Assembly (NCBI GenBank): GCA_949987735.1
Contig: OX465298.1
Location: forward strand, 13,770,279-13,834,278
Reading direction: 5' to 3'
Source: Leucophora obtusa
Lineage: Eukaryota > Arthropoda > Insecta > Diptera > Anthomyiidae
DNA: 64,000 nucleotides
Numbering within the stretch: the first letter of the stretch is position 1; every line of letters starts with the position of its first letter. Shown here piece after piece: positions 35,461-48,659 of the stretch. A program made the position numbers and the translations under genes. The notes under the pieces were generated by a model, which did no database searches, had not been told where the DNA came from, and saw only the letters and a program-made list of their open reading frames with translations.

Positions 35461-37593
35461 GAGTGTATTAGTACTCCCAACAAGCAAAAATTTCGTACAT
35501 TTTGCGTTAACAATTTTTTAAAGTGGGGATTTATAAGCTTGGTAATGATTACGAAATGTGTAAAGTGACGTTTACAAATGCCTATTGTTTCTTAAAACTG
35601 AGGCATTAGTAATCGTAATGAATTCTTATACAATTGGCATTAGTAATGATATCGAGATATTTAAAAGCAATTAATCTAGAAAGTGAGTTGGGATCATTAC
35701 TGGTATTCAAAAAAAAAAAAAAAACAGGAATACCCCGTTAACTTATAGAAAGAAATTTTGTTTGAAATTCAAGATTCACGATTTTAGCTGTTCATAAGAA
35801 ATCAAAAAAAAAAAAAAAATGGTCAAGTTCAGAAATTAAGCGAATCGCGCTATAGAAATAACAACTTTTAGTTCTCGCAATAATGAATTCTTACTCTGGT
35901 TTGTTATCTTTTTTAACATCAATACTTCTCTTATAGAGTTCATCCCCTTGTTAGTAGACTTATTAGAATGATTTTGTCTTAACTTGGCATCTACTTGATT
36001 TTGTTAGCTTTATTTATTTCTTGTTTTTTTTTTTGTTTTATTCAATTCTGTATTTTTTAACATTTGTTTTGTTTTTACTTTATTTTTCGTTTTTTTTATG
36101 TTTATATATTGTAAAATGTGTCTCTAAGAACCGCTATAAAAAACTAGTAAATGGTTAAAAAGAGTTTTTCTTGTTGTTGAATAACAAACTGGCAACATTA
36201 ATACCAAGAAAACAATTTGCAACAAGACAAAAAACAACAGAAACAAAATTATGTATATGTACAACTTCCACATGTGGACTTGGCCTAAAATGTAAAAGAA
36301 AGAAAAACTAGTTGTTGCTTCTGTTGTTTCGACTTATTTAGTTGTTGCTGCTGCTGCAATTGTTACTGTTTAATGTTGCGCAATCATTTTTATGCACATC
36401 ATGTCAGTTTATTTTTGTCGTAAACCCAGTTTCTACTTTGCAAAACAAAAAAGATTATGTGTGCTGTTGTGAGTTTGTGTATTCCATGTTTGGTTTATTT
36501 TTTTCAAATGCTGTTAGTTTAACTCTTGCTCTGCTGCCTGTTGTTCCAAAGTTGCTTCTGGTTTTAAATATACAATCGCATTCATGTAATTCGGCCATAT
36601 ACTATGAGCTAAGAACCTAGTAACCAACTTAACAGCTGTTGGGTGCTATTATGTTTCAAAACAACAAAAAAAAATTACACCATTTACTAAAATTCTTTGA
36701 TTGAATATTAAAAAAATTTTAAGTCTTAGCGCCATCGAGTCTCCACATAATATATGGGTAGTTACACATGTTCAAACTATTTGTTACTATCCTAATTTGT
36801 TTTATATTCAAAATGAAGAAGAAGAACTGTCTGATTTTGGGTTATTTTTTTGTTAACATAATGAGGGATTCAGATTGCAAATCATAATTACTCAAGGCTG
36901 AAAAAAAATCCAAGTAGCAATATCAGATTTTTGCACCTTATGCAAATCACGATAGTGATTACCCTCAATTTTCTGAAATTAATATTTTAAACATTAAAGT
37001 GCCTTATGCATAATAATTTGAAAAACGTTATAACAAATTTGTAAAATGAATTATGTATGGAAAAATAGTTTTATAAATCACTTATAAATTTTAAAAGTGA
37101 TTATGCATATGACCCTAAATATCTAATATTTTGTTTACCCTCTTCCTCTCTTAAAACCATTCAATTTGCTTTATTTATCTCGCAAAATTTAACATTTATT
37201 TCCTTTTAATTTTTATTAATAAATTCCTTTTTACTTTAAGCGTTAATTATTTACTGTGATTTCTTGTGCTCTCAAGTAGTTGTGAATAAATCCATTTTGG
37301 CACGACTTTAACCCAAACTCCCCATTTCATTGAACTACAAGTTTAATCATCATTTATCACATACCCAACATTCGTACACTCACAATCAGTCCCTGCACAG
37401 TTATCGTTAAATTACAGAAGCGTATGTTTTTGTCACGAAATGATACACTAGAGACATGTCACTAGCAATGAAAGAGAAGACAATGTATAAAGAGGAGAAA
37501 CATAAACATTTTATATACATTAAAATGTTACTTAAAGCAAAGTACATATATTAAGTAGAAATTATACTATTCATTAATTACATTTTTGTCTTC
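35461..37593. other. A+T-rich non-coding stretch
   Basis: I see no supported gene. The 92-codon plus frame at 36342-36620 starts in a CTG-rich run and has Leu-, Cys- and Phe-rich chance composition, with no splice context that helps. Confidence 0.4.
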
Positions 37594-37596
37594 TAA

Positions 37597-37736
37597 CGGT
37601 GGGTCTCATACTCAAGGTTTAAGAGTTAACTAACTAGTTAACACAAAAATTTGTTGTTGTTTTTTATATAATATTTTGACCTTTTCCTTTGTTTAATAAT
37701 TAAGTTAGACTTAAACCTACAGTATGAGACCCACCG
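37597..37736. mobile_element. 140-bp MITE with TAA duplication (Harbinger-like)
   Basis: TAA flanks lie at 37594-37596 and 37737-37739. The ends CGGTGGGTCTCATACT and (inverted) CGGTGGGTCTCATACT are identical over 16 bp, and GGTTTAAG extends the match. A three-base TWA duplication is typical of PIF/Harbinger MITEs, so the assignment is probable rather than certain. Confidence 0.75.
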
Positions 37737-37739
37737 TAA

Positions 37740-39459
37740 GGGTTTTTATTGTAGACAACAAATTGTATTACAGAAAATTATGAACTCTTATTTACAGTGC
37801 TGGTAATTAAATGATTTTTACATGATTTGTTTTCATTGGTGGATAAGTTTAACTAGCAAGAAAAGAAAGAATTGCAATTAATTTGCTTAAATGAATAATA
37901 ACTGAGGGTCGTTACAGTTCTTGGGATATAACAATAATTAGAAAATAAGTAACTGATGACTTTTGTATGATTAAATTATAATGCAGTTCGGAAAGCTTTT
38001 ATAAAACACAAAAAGAAACGTATTGTATAAATTGTTTGAAAAGCTTTTCTTATACTAGTGAGTAGCAAATCCATTATTTAACCTGCTATTTTGAAAACCT
38101 TCACATCTCTACGTTGTATTTTGCTTTAAATTTTTACGATTGGCAACAAATGGGGTTGTTGTGCGATTACAGAAGCTTCTAATTATGGTTTGGAATAAGA
38201 AAGCTTTCGCCTAACCCACGATTAACTATTTTCCGAACACATTTCTAAAAAGCACCTAAAAAGCACTAGAATTACAGCAGTTTTAAATTAAACCAATGGT
38301 AATGACAGCTTTTAACAATTTCACTGCTGTCCCATTTTTTTTCGTGTTTTAAAGTTAATTTTATGTCTCGTATAGACGTTACTTTAGATATTAATCACAA
38401 CTGGATTGACAACGACAGCGAGAATTGCTTTTTCATATATTTTGTACCCTTTTTTTCCAAAATATTTTATTTTACACTGCTTTTTCCAATTATAATTGGC
38501 ATTGGTGAACATTACCATTACCGTTGGTTAAATCAATCCCAATTGAAAAAATTTCTTTGCCATTGAGATGTAATGAACTTTTTTGGCACTGGCATTGACA
38601 TCAAGTAATGCCAATTAAATTTCAGTGGCAATGAAAAATTCGCAAATATGTTATAAAATAGTCTTTTTAAGAACTACAATTAGTGTTCTAACAGAGCTCC
38701 TTAAATGGAAAGCAAAATGCCGCCATATTGTCCGGGGATTTGTCGTCGTAATATAATCTATTCTATTTTCATGATGACTCACTAACACAACACTCAAAAT
38801 ATTTGTCAAATTGTTGCCTTATTTTTTTTTTATCTATATAAGGGTTACCTATCAGAACAGAGTTGTTGAAATTCGTATTAGAGCTGCAAAATTTCGTACT
38901 TTGTTTACAAAAAATTAATTTTTTTGACAAAAGAAATATAATTGAAAATAAAAATATAGAATTTACCGCAAAACAGCTAAATTAAATGCAATAAAATGAA
39001 AAAAAAAAACAATAAAAATTAATGCAAAACCAATTGAATTGGTGAAGAATTATGGCAAAACAAATACACTCATATTTTTGTTTTGCTTTTTTTTATAAAC
39101 GTCAAAAAATGTCGACGGTCGATTGTCGCTGAATTTAAATTAATCGCGACGACTTTTCCTATCGTTGGTCGACACTTGACCCAGTTGTGATTAATCTCTT
39201 ATTGTTAGTTCTTTTTTTTGCGATATTATATTTTTGGTTCTTAAATGTGAAATAAATGGCGAAATTTTTGAGTAGATGAAATGGTTCGTCATTTCATTTT
39301 TAAGAAAATAAAAGCTGTGACACTGCAAATGAAGTAAGATTACGTTGTACAATACAAAAAATAAATAACAAGGTCATGATAACTGATTCTGGCATAGGTG
39401 ACCAAAAAAAAAGATATACGTATATCGGAGTTTTAAAAGTTTACGTGTGGTACTATGTT
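37740..39459. other. A+T-rich non-coding stretch
   Basis: No gene is supported. Partial inverted similarity exists around AATTGGCATTGG (38494) and GCCAATTAAATTTCAGTGGC (38610), perhaps a decayed MITE. Confidence 0.35.
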
Positions 39460-40165
39460 TTTGAAGGGTTAAAATTTCACCACTTTTGCAAATGTTTATT
39501 GCGAATCGGCATAGCAGAACATGTAAATCTTCCATTTCAGGTATAGAATATGTTCAGCGAATTTATGTAGAAAACTGTTAGAAATATTTTTGTGGAACAT
39601 TTTAACCCTCTAGCTCTGCAATTAAAGGGTCCCTTTTTAAAAAGTCACAAAAAAGACCCGTAAGTTGAAGAGTTAGAGCATATAAATGTTCCGCAAAAAT
39701 ATTTGCCATAAAATTCTACTATAAGTCTGTGAAGACATCAAAGTTGAATTTAACTTCAATGCCAGAAATAAGTCAAAACTTAAAATATGTTGAAGTATTA
39801 ATTTCGTACTTATTCCGAATTGGCGCTCAAATGTCCAAGAAACCTGGATTTTAGGGAGAAACCATGTGAATCTTCCACTATAGGTACAAGATGTGTTCAG
39901 CGAACTTATGTAAAACAGTACGAGGATCATTTTTGGGGAACAGTTTAACCCTCTAATGCATCAACTTACGGGTCTTTTATGTCCCTTTTCAAAAAGGGGC
40001 CACAAAGTCCCTTTAATTGAAAAGATAGGGGGTTAAAATGTTTTGCAAAAATGTTGCTCGTAGTGGTCTGCATAAGTTCGCTGAACATATCCTATACCTA
40101 AATTGGAAAATTCACATGGTTTCCTATGCCGATTTACAATAAACATTTGAAGAAGGGGGAACTTT
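39460..40165. repeat. Repeat homologous to the interior of the Transib element
   Basis: ATGTTCAGCGAACTTATGTA, GGAACATTTTAACCCTCT and TTCTACTATAAGTCTGTGAA occur here and at 57330-57780 in the same order. It contains two palindromic segments around GGGTTAAAATGTTCCGCAAA (39580-39710, 39925-40065). Recombination-signal ends are not visible, so it is a truncated or internally rearranged copy. Confidence 0.65.
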
Positions 40166-40551
40166 AATCCCACCTAAAATTAAATATATTTTTTGGTCTT
40201 CTCTACCAGAATCCATTGCCAAAACCCTGTAATTTTTGGAAAAAGTTTGAAATTGTTGTTGGTACAGTGTGATGAAAATATAAATAAAAATGCAAACAAA
40301 TTTCGTTAAAATTTGACTTATGTTCAGTCATTTAGTAAAAATTTTTATCCAGCCCTATGTGTAAATTAAGGTTCCATTCGCGCGTGATCACACCCGATTC
40401 AGCTGAATCGCGAAACATTCTGCTCATGTTTACATCTGTTATTGACACCGCTATGAGATTTATTTAATTTTTATAAAACTATTTAGGTCCGATTGCTGAA
40501 AAAATTAAACAACATTTACATTCAAATTTTATACAGGAAAGAGTAATAACA

Positions 40552-41200
40552 CACTCACAATATATATTCCATAACCGATTGCGGTTTATTTGAAAAGTAA
40601 TAGGTAAAGTTTTTTTTCAATTGCAAAATCATTGAATATTGAAACATATTGTTTAACTTTTTTTTATCAGTCAATAAAAAACAAACCACAAAAAATATGT
40701 ATCGTCTGTAGGAGTTGATATTTTCACTCAAATATTCTATTTTTAGAAAAAATAATTTAAATAATTTTGTTGTTTTCTCTTTTAAAACAAAAAATTCAAA
40801 TATTTTCGGTTTTCTTTTTTGTTAAAATAGTTTTTTTATATACAAAATTATTTCAATTAAAATTACAAGAAATTCTTTACTCATACACACAAACATAGCC
40901 AATAAAAATATGAACGTGGGTTTGTAGTGTTTTAAAAATTCAAACAAAAAAAACTTTCAAATATGAAAAAACCAACCACAAAATCGTTTTTTTTACGTTT
41001 TGTTAGTTAAAAATTGATGATTACTTTAACAGACCTTTCAATTATTTTTATTTCTTTTATGGATTGTTTAAACAATGTTTGAAAATAAATAGCAAAATGG
41101 TTTAAATATAATGAATAATCAGTAGTCCTTTTTTAAATTGTGTTTTCGATTAATTTAATATGTATTTTAGTTTGTTTTTAACGATGAAATATTGTGAGTG
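40552..41200. mobile_element. TIR element, family M, copy 1
   Basis: The ends CACTCACAATAT and (inverted) CACTCACAATAT are exact. The A+T-rich interior shares TCAGTCAATAAAAAAC and CAGTAGTCCTTTTTTAAA with 59650-60042. No protein is encoded. Confidence 0.65.
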
Positions 41201-41754
41201 CATAAATATGTTAGTTAAAGTCCAGTTATTAGCTAACGTGGCATTGTGAAATTGAGTATAACGGTTCTAAAATAAATGCACGGAATTAACAATTAAAAAT
41301 TTATTTTTAAATGTTCAATTGTTAGTATTTTAGTGGTAAATTAAATGCTTAATAGCTTTGCTATTATAAAACAACCGCGATTGCATTGCAAATTTTCTAC
41401 TTTTATATATACAAATAATTGAGTTTAATTGTTGTTTAAATTAAACAAAAATAAATAAACTTAATTAAAAAGAGTTTATAAATGTTGGTTTGCTTTAAAT
41501 GAAATTCATCTCATTTTAAAGCAAATTCAATGTGTATATTTCTTTAATAAATGAAAGTGAATTGTCAGTTTTTTGTATTATTAAACAATTGACGTAATAG
41601 CAAATTCGTTATTTTTATAATGGTTAAAAAATAACAACAGATAAATATATAAAATAAATGTCATGGTGTTAAAAAATTATTAAATTGTTAAATTACATAA
41701 AAAATTGAATAAAAACTAATAAAGAAAAAAAATTATTTAACAAAGATTTTTATA

Positions 41755-42277
41755 CAGTAAAACTCGTTTAAGACCACAACGGATAATACGGATAAGTCGT
41801 TTTGGCAATAATTTTAATATGAAAAACATCTGTTAATATGAACTCACTGGTTTAAAGTGAATTATTTGTAACAGACCAACAACAAAACCTCTTATATCGT
41901 AATTTTCCAGTTTTAATAAAAATTTTTTTAATAATTTTTTTATGTTGATCGTAGATTCTTAGTTGATCTGAAGAATGTTACAATGAGTGTTATTTTGTTC
42001 GATGTAAGATTAATTATCGTAGATTCCAAATAGAATATACAATTTTTTTTACAACAAATAGAGAAAAACTTTCGTATAACCAATGGTAGACAATTTTTTT
42101 TTTATAATTTTGACAAATTTTAAATTGAACACTTATGTTTGAAATTTCTTCTCAAATCTATCATTTATTTTTAAATTTTCATTTAAAAGTTTTTAAATTG
42201 TTCGCGGAGAATCTAAATACGAACCTTACTCATAACAAATTATTTTGTCTAATACACGTCTAATCCAGGTTTTACTG
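41755..42277. mobile_element. pogo/Tc1-like MITE with TA duplication
   Basis: TA flanks both ends. The ends CAGTAAAACTCGTTTAAGAC and (inverted) CAGTAAAACCTGGATTAGAC resemble the CAGTxxAACCTCGxTTA ends of pogo/Tigger elements. The interior segment 41950-42080 is homologous to the outer arm of the foldback at 13896-14460. There is no transposase. Confidence 0.7.
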
Positions 42278-43065
42278 TACATAAAAAAAACTATAAAAAA
42301 GCGAAAGGAAACTTTAAAATGTTTCGAAGTACGTGTATAGAGTATTGTAATAATCAAAGTATATATCAGCGGACATTTATAATGACACTTAACATTATTT
42401 ATTATGACAGTATAAGATGGGGCCACTTAATTGACACTTAAGGCAGCTACCAACAACAGCAGTAACAACATCCCAACATTAACTATCCGGCAAAATTAGC
42501 TACATTACTGACGAATAAAGATTGTATTCATTATGACAATAATGATAGGGAAGCAATGGATTGCCGCCTTAATGTAAATAGATTTTTTTAAATGCTTTAT
42601 ACATGGAAACGTTTACTTCATACTTACTTACATAAGTCGTTAAAGACAACAAAAATAATTCTTTATAACCAAAGTTTTAAAAATCTCACAATTAAAGCTT
42701 TTGTTAAAATCCTGATAAAATTGGTATAAAAGTCTTTGCTAAAACCACGATTAGTAAATTTAAAAATTAGAAGCTCTTACTGAAGCCACGTATAAACAAC
42801 ATAACTAAAAGTTTTTACTTTAAACAAGATAAACATTGTTGGCAAATAGAATAAAAAATTAAGGGCTACCCAGCAAAAAAGAGATAAAGAGGCAGAAGAA
42901 AAAGCACTAAAATTGATGATCTACACGCAGAGAAAAGATATGATTGCAATATGATCACGGCTACCAAACTATGGTCACTACTGCCCTACGTGGTTGTTCC
43001 AACCAAATTATTATTGTATTAGTCATACTTTACAAATGATATGGTCGCCTATAACCATTTTATAG

Positions 43066-43700
43066 AATGGATGGTAACCGAAACGATGCGGTTATCGGTA
43101 AGAGTAATGCTATTTTAGCTTATTTCGGTAACGGTATTTTAAGGGCAACGCTACTTCATTTATTTCGGTATCGGTATTTTAAGGATAACGGGTTTTTAGT
43201 TATTTCGGTAACGGTATTTTAAAGATAACGGTATTTTGATTATTTCGGTAACGGTATTTTAAGGATAGCGATATTTCAATTATTTCGGTAACGGTATTTT
43301 AAGGATAACGGTAGTCAGTTATTTCGATGCATCCCGCAATTTTTTTTTCCAAAAAACAAACGAGATTAAAAACAAAACCAATTTATCAACTTAAAGTACG
43401 CAAAATACTCAATACCCACGTGCAATCACCAAAACCAGAAAATTAAAAATAACGGTAACGGTATTTTAGGGGTAACGGTATTTCATTTATTTCGTTAACG
43501 GTATTTTAAGGGTATCGATATTTCGTTTATTTCGGTATCGGTATTTTAAGGATAATGGTATTTCAGTTATTTCGGTAACGGTATTTTAAGGATAACGGTA
43601 TTTCGGTTATTTCGGTAACGGTATTTTAGGGGTAACGGTAGTCAGTTGAAAGGATTTTGAATCGATAACGGTATTTTAGCGGTATTGCCTGCCAACCCTG
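43066..43700. mobile_element. hAT-type MITE with GGTAACGG minisatellite (copy 2)
   Basis: Target duplications TTTTATAG lie at 43058-43065 and 43701-43708. The ends and the GGTAACGGTATTTTAAGG repeat match copy 1 at 9787-10286, but this copy has more repeat units (635 against 500 bp). It is nested in the 42921-45037 element, which is nested in family T copy C. Confidence 0.8.
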
Positions 43701-44094
43701 TTTTATAGTTAAAATCTCTCTTTTTTCTGTTATCATATTATTCTCTCGTCTAAAATCATATATTATCTGGACAATCATATTCCTCTCTTCGATTTACAAT
43801 CATATTATTATCTGAGTTGAGCGAGATCATAATCACAATCATTGGTATAGTTTCGACAACCATGAGAAGATCAGTATATTTGTTGAAGAGCGTCATCTAT
43901 CTGTTAGCGCCAGTCTTGTTTAAGATTTTGTGAAAAGAAAATGTAAGAAGCACTCAAATAAATAATATAATATATATATTAATATATATTTAAAAATATA
44001 CTTAACAGAAAAAAAAACTTATTGGTATTCATTTTAATAGCCACATTGTTTTCGGAAGAAGGAACTCGCTCTACCCAAGAAGTCTAGAAAGAAG

Positions 44095-44466
44095 CAGATT
44101 TTCAAGAAATCCTCAAATAAATATATTTTTTATTGTTCAATAAAATGTTTAGTGTTATAAATTAAGTAAATAGTGTTAAAAAGGTAAATAATTTTTTGTA
44201 CTCACGTAGCAAAAATATTACTTAAGAGCGCCTATAATAAGAAGTGTGAGAGATTTTAGTTTTGTAGGAAAACAAAAGTGCAGATTTTCAAGAAATCCTC
44301 AAATAAACATATTTTTTATTGTTCAATAAAATGTTTAGTGTTATAAATTAAGTAAATAGTGTTAAAAAGGTAAATAATTTTTTGTACTCACGTAGCAAAA
44401 ATATTACTTAAGAGCGCCTATAATAAGAAGTGTGAGAGATTTTAGTTTTGTAGGAAAACAAAAGTG
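44095..44466. repeat. Tandem duplication, two 186-bp units
   Basis: 44095-44280 and 44281-44466 are almost identical, starting CAGATTTTCAAGAAATCCTC and ending GGAAAACAAAAGTG; one T/C difference is visible near position 30 of the unit. Recent origin is inferred. Confidence 0.85.
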
Positions 44467-45233
44467 AAAAAAGTACAAAATTGATAGAAAATAAAATGTA
44501 AGTGCACGACGACATGATAATAATATTTTCCTACTGATCATATTATATTCCTGATAATGATTACAATATAATGCTAAATGGTCACAAAATTTTCAAATTA
44601 GGAAAATAATATAATTACTGAGAACATGTTATGATCATTGCGGTTGAATTGTAAAATTGTATTTTTAACAATATTTTTTTTTTTAATAATTTATTTTTAG
44701 TCATATATAAGTTATAACTAAAATTAATTTAAATTGTTCAAGTTTGTAAATTAGTCATTGAATAAATAAATGTACTCTTTTGAATAAAACAAATAGTGCA
44801 CAGCTTTTTCACTCACCTTCAAGAGAATGCTGGGAAAATACTATAGGGATCATAGTATGATATGCAGGACTATAATATGATAATATTGGGGTTGGTTTTG
44901 AATCATAATGTAGTAATTTAGGGATCATATTATGATAGAAGGTATTTCATAATATGATTGTCGCAATCATAAACCCTAAAATATATGATGCTCTTCGAAT
45001 ATGGTCATACCAACGATGTTTTTTTCTTTGCGTGTAGATGATGTACTTCTTTTTTAACATAAACACTAATGATTTTAACATTGAGTTGTCATTAGGTGAG
45101 GATTACTCCCACTACAACATTTTTTCAGGACTTTTCTGGACGAGTGCAAATGAAGCTCTTTCTCACCAATTAAAAATTAAAAAAAAATTCTTCGCAAAAA
45201 AAATTATATTATTTTACAATTTTTTTTTTATTA

Positions 45234-45303
45234 CCGCCACCGGGTGTCGAACTTGCGACCTCAAAATTTCTAGTCTAGCTCTCAACCGCTGAGCTATTCT
45301 TTG
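45234..45303 (-). other. tRNA-like module, full (family T, copy C)
   Basis: The minus strand reads AATAGCTCAGCGGTTGAGAG (A box) and CGCAAGTTCGACACCCGG (B box), with A/B spacing as in a tRNA. The plus-strand frame across it is a translated artefact. Confidence 0.6.
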
Positions 45304-45671
45304 ACTGGCATAAAAACACCACTTTGTCACTGCGAGATATTGTGCTTTATTCTCCTCAATAAAAGTAGTTTTTAAACAAGTACAAAAGATGTACTGCAAT
45401 TCAATATTTTTTTTTCAGTACTATTTTTATAAGCTCATAAAAAGCTATTTTTCATCATTTTTATTTTATAAATTTTCAAAAAATTAAAAAATATTGAATT
45501 TAAACAAATTATTTAAAAAAATTTTAAAAATATTAGTCCCTCTAGGAATCGAACCCGCGATCATTTCTTTAGAAATACCAAATGACACCAAAGTCACTTT
45601 TTAAAATCACTTTTAGAGCAATTATGTTCATAGAAGCAATACTTAAATGATTTTTTGGATGTTGTTAAGAA

Positions 45672-46222
45672 GCCAGCAGAAATTACTGCTTGCTTGGAAG
45701 CAGTTTTGTCAGGGAAAGTTGAGCAATGAAGCGATTGCATTATTGATGATATAATGCCTGATTTTGTTCGAAATAGCTCGCGTGTTTCGAGATCCGAAAA
45801 GGCATGAATTCACCGCTTTTAATTGGTGCTCCTGTGTTTCTTTTAAAATGTTGATAATTCATGCCTCCTCGGAAGTGCATATTATAAAGATTTTCAACTA
45901 TTTAAAATCATGCCTTCTCAAAAGCACAATATTCCTGCATATTTTTCCGTGAAGAGAAAATTTTACTTATTTTCAGTAAAACCTCTTATTTACATTAAAA
46001 TAACTTTTCTCCGCATTTTAAAAAATTTTGCTAAAAGAACCGCAAAAATATTTAAGCAATCAAAATGTATTGCTCTTTCATGCCTTTTCGAAAAGCACAG
46101 CCAAAAGCGATGTAAACAATTAATTAACCTTTCATTAGTGCTCTTTACTAAGCTATACATTTTTAGAAGCGGTAAAAGTAGCAGTAAGGAAGCAGTAAAC
46201 GTTTTTACTGCTTCCACATTTT
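45672..46222. mobile_element. Nested CCAGCA-ended MITE inside family T copy C
   Basis: The left end CCAGCAGAAATTACTGCTTG and right end (inverted) CCAGCAAAAATGTGGAAGCA interrupt sequence that is continuous in copies D and E (a GTTGT-AAGAAGTAATTCT junction). It shares its terminus with the host element and may use the same transposase. Overlapping open frames on both strands here are artefacts. Confidence 0.6.
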
Positions 46223-46409
46223 TGCTGGGAAGTAATTCTAAACAATCTGTAAAAATATACTAACAGATACTTTGGAAGCAGTGAAAGAAGTAATTTTTTG
46301 AAGTTGTTCAAAATTACTTCAAAAAAGCAGTAAAATTACACTAATGGATACTTGTGAAGCAGTGAAGGAAGTAGTTTGTAAAGCATGATTTTCATTTTAA
46401 GTGGCTGGA

Positions 46410-48489
46410 TATTAGGGCTATTCTGAAAACTTGAAAGAATATAATCTATCAACTTTGAGTTACACAAAAACATTTTCTTTTAGTAAAATTTAGATTAAAC
46501 TTACTAAGACTATAAATATTTCAACCCCCAAAATAAATAATTTGCTTTTCTTAAACACACTTATGTTAACTCACTGTCTATATAAAAAATTACAACCATC
46601 CCAACACCATTTTTTAATTACGCCTGAGAAGTGTTAGTTTAGTAAAAACAATATTATAAATTTTAAAAGGTAAAAAAACAACAGTACATAATTTTTATAT
46701 TTTCTTTACTCTTAACAAATTATAATTTGTTCAGCGACAAAAAAAAATAATTCTAGTTAAAATATTAACCCATTGCCCTAGGTTTTATTTCCTATACCCA
46801 CTTCCCTCGGTGTTTGCTCTCTGTATGTATTTTGGTACAATTTTTTTTCCAAATGATTTTATTTCGTTTGGCATTTATCTTTGTTGGAGCGTATTTTTTT
46901 CTGTGGCCAACAAACCATGTTTTCTTAGCATTTCCCGCTAAAAACAAACTAGTTTTTCTAAGCAAAGAAAAACGTTAATTTTCTAAAGCATTTTTTTCTA
47001 CGTTTGTTTGATAACTATTTAGAGGTAAATTTGAATAATAACTGTATAAAAAAAAACCCTGAGGTTTTTAAAAAATTATAAAACGAAAAATGGTTAAATT
47101 TTTGTTTTCAGCGAAATTTGTGAAATAAATAAATGAATGGGTTGTGGTGATGAAGAAACTGAAATGATGATATTTATAAGAGTAATATAGAGAAAATCTT
47201 ATGTGGCACTATATTTTTTTTATAACGGTAGAGTTAATTGCTGGTAATTACATGTTGATGTGCCAAAGGATGCTTATGAATTTGGGTTGGTGTTTAAAAA
47301 AACACCAAAAAGCCTAAAGGAAGTGAGCTGGAAATATTGTGGTATATTATGATAAAAGTAGTTATAATTTGAGTTGAGAAGGCCTTGAGTAACTTTATAG
47401 ATAAAAAATTGTGATAAATTTATATTTTTCGTAATGTAATGACACAAGTCTTTGAATATCATGAAATTTTATAAACCTAAATTTGTAGCAGAAGTATTAT
47501 AGAAGGTACTATGTTTCGTTCGAAGGACCATATTAGAAAACAATATTCTTAACTTATTAAATACTTGATTCTAATTTAGCAATAATCAAACAATTACTGT
47601 CTAGAAATGGAAGGCTTAAAAGAATCATATTTAATAACCTTTTAAAGCAGCATTAAAAATTTTTCTTTTTAAATTCAATTTGTTTATGGATGATGTATGT
47701 ATTTATTTTTAATATTATCATGTATTGGTTTGTTTAGTTCTTTGCTCATCTACTAAGACCAACTTTCATCTCTCTATCATATTTTCATTCTATTAATAAA
47801 AAAAAATCAAGTCAAAATCGTGATGCTTTAAGTAAACATGCAAAAAATACTTAACATTAATATTTTTTTTCTAAAAAGCTACTAAAACTAATAGAAAGGA
47901 AGCTTAAAAATTCAAAAAAGCGTGAAAATAAAGTTTATGTCCGATGATTGAAAAGAAAGAAATAAAAAATATGCTAAACTTAAGTTAAATATTTGTTACA
48001 AAAAAATACAAAAGTCATTTAAAGCAACAGGAAATAATACATTAATTTTAACATTTAACAATGAGATCACAATCAAAATGAAGGTTTCCTAGCGCGGATC
48101 ATTAGATATTAATGAAATTTGAGTATATTTTAGGGGAGATAAAAATTGTGAACATTGGTTTTTTAGGTGCGTAATCGTAGAAATAATTCTGATTTTGTAT
48201 GGAAGCATTAACAGACTTTACGAAATGTAAAAAAAGGCATCGCCGGGTCAGGTATCTAAATGTTTTTCTGTCAGTTACGCCTTGAGTTTTTCTTTTGGAA
48301 CTGGTACGATTCATTTAACAATTTAATACCGAAGAATGAAGAAACCCCGAAACAGCAATAATATTTTTGTAATTTTTCGAAGTTTTCGGCCTTGAAAATA
48401 CCATTAAAATACCACAAGAAACTGAGCTAAAGTCGAATTCGGGATTTTTTTCTACCGAATTATCACCATCTGATTAATGAATAGAGAAT
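46410..48489. other. A+T-rich non-coding stretch
   Basis: I see no gene, RNA gene or clear repeat in this stretch. The short open frames at 47274-47462 and 48102-48314 are unremarkable. Confidence 0.4.
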
Positions 48490-48659
48490 TATCGAGCAAA
48501 AGAATTCTAAAGCACAATTGCTCTAAAAGGGATTTTGCTATCATTTGTGATTTCCAATCAGATGATCGCGATTTCGATTCCCTGCGGTACCAATATTTTT
48601 TTATATTTTTTTAAATTTATTTTTTTACTATTTATAATTAATTTGTTTAATTTCAATAT
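48490..48659 (+). mobile_element. Family T fragment (copy D') with B-box tRNA piece
   Basis: AAAGCACAATTGCTCTAAAA and GATGATCGCGATTTCGATTC (48561-48580) match the middle of copy D, which begins immediately to the right. It carries the T-arm-like piece followed by a T7 run, a possible Pol III stop. Confidence 0.6.

Larger units (their letters stand above)
42921..45037. mobile_element. 2.1-kb non-autonomous element with CTACACGCAGAGAAAA ends
   Basis: The ends CTACACGCAGAGAAAA and (inverted) CTACACGCAAAGAAAA are flanked by ATGAT at 42916-42920 and 45038-45042. Comparison with copy D (GTACATCTAGATCATCAATTT) supports an insertion at this point. Both ends are studded with ATCATATTAT/ATAATATGAT words, and internally lie the hAT MITE at 43066-43700 and two 186-bp direct repeats. 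No protein is recognised and the superfamily is unclear. Confidence 0.7.
42869..46409 (-). mobile_element. tRNA-module TIR element, family T (copy C), split by two insertions
   Basis: The plus-strand left end TACCCAGCAAAAAAG and right end GGCTGGATA give CCCAGC-type termini with TA flanks. A 2117-bp element (42921-45037) and a CCAGCA-ended element (about 45672-46222) are nested in it; removing them leaves roughly 0.87 kb, the same as the other copies. It carries a full tRNA-like module at 45234-45303 and a B-box-only piece at 45537-45565, both on the minus strand. Confidence 0.75.

Noticed and set aside
36342..36620. 92-codon secreted or membrane-like frame
   Set aside because: The Leu run comes from a CTG repeat. 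There is no splice or promoter context and no conservation evidence.
39460..40165. Second complete Transib element
   Set aside because: The interior is homologous but I could not find CACxxTG heptamer ends or a CGGCG-like duplication around it.
45910..46263. 117-codon plus-strand frame with overlapping minus-strand frame
   Set aside because: Both span the boundary of a nested MITE and family T sequence, so neither can be an ancestral gene.
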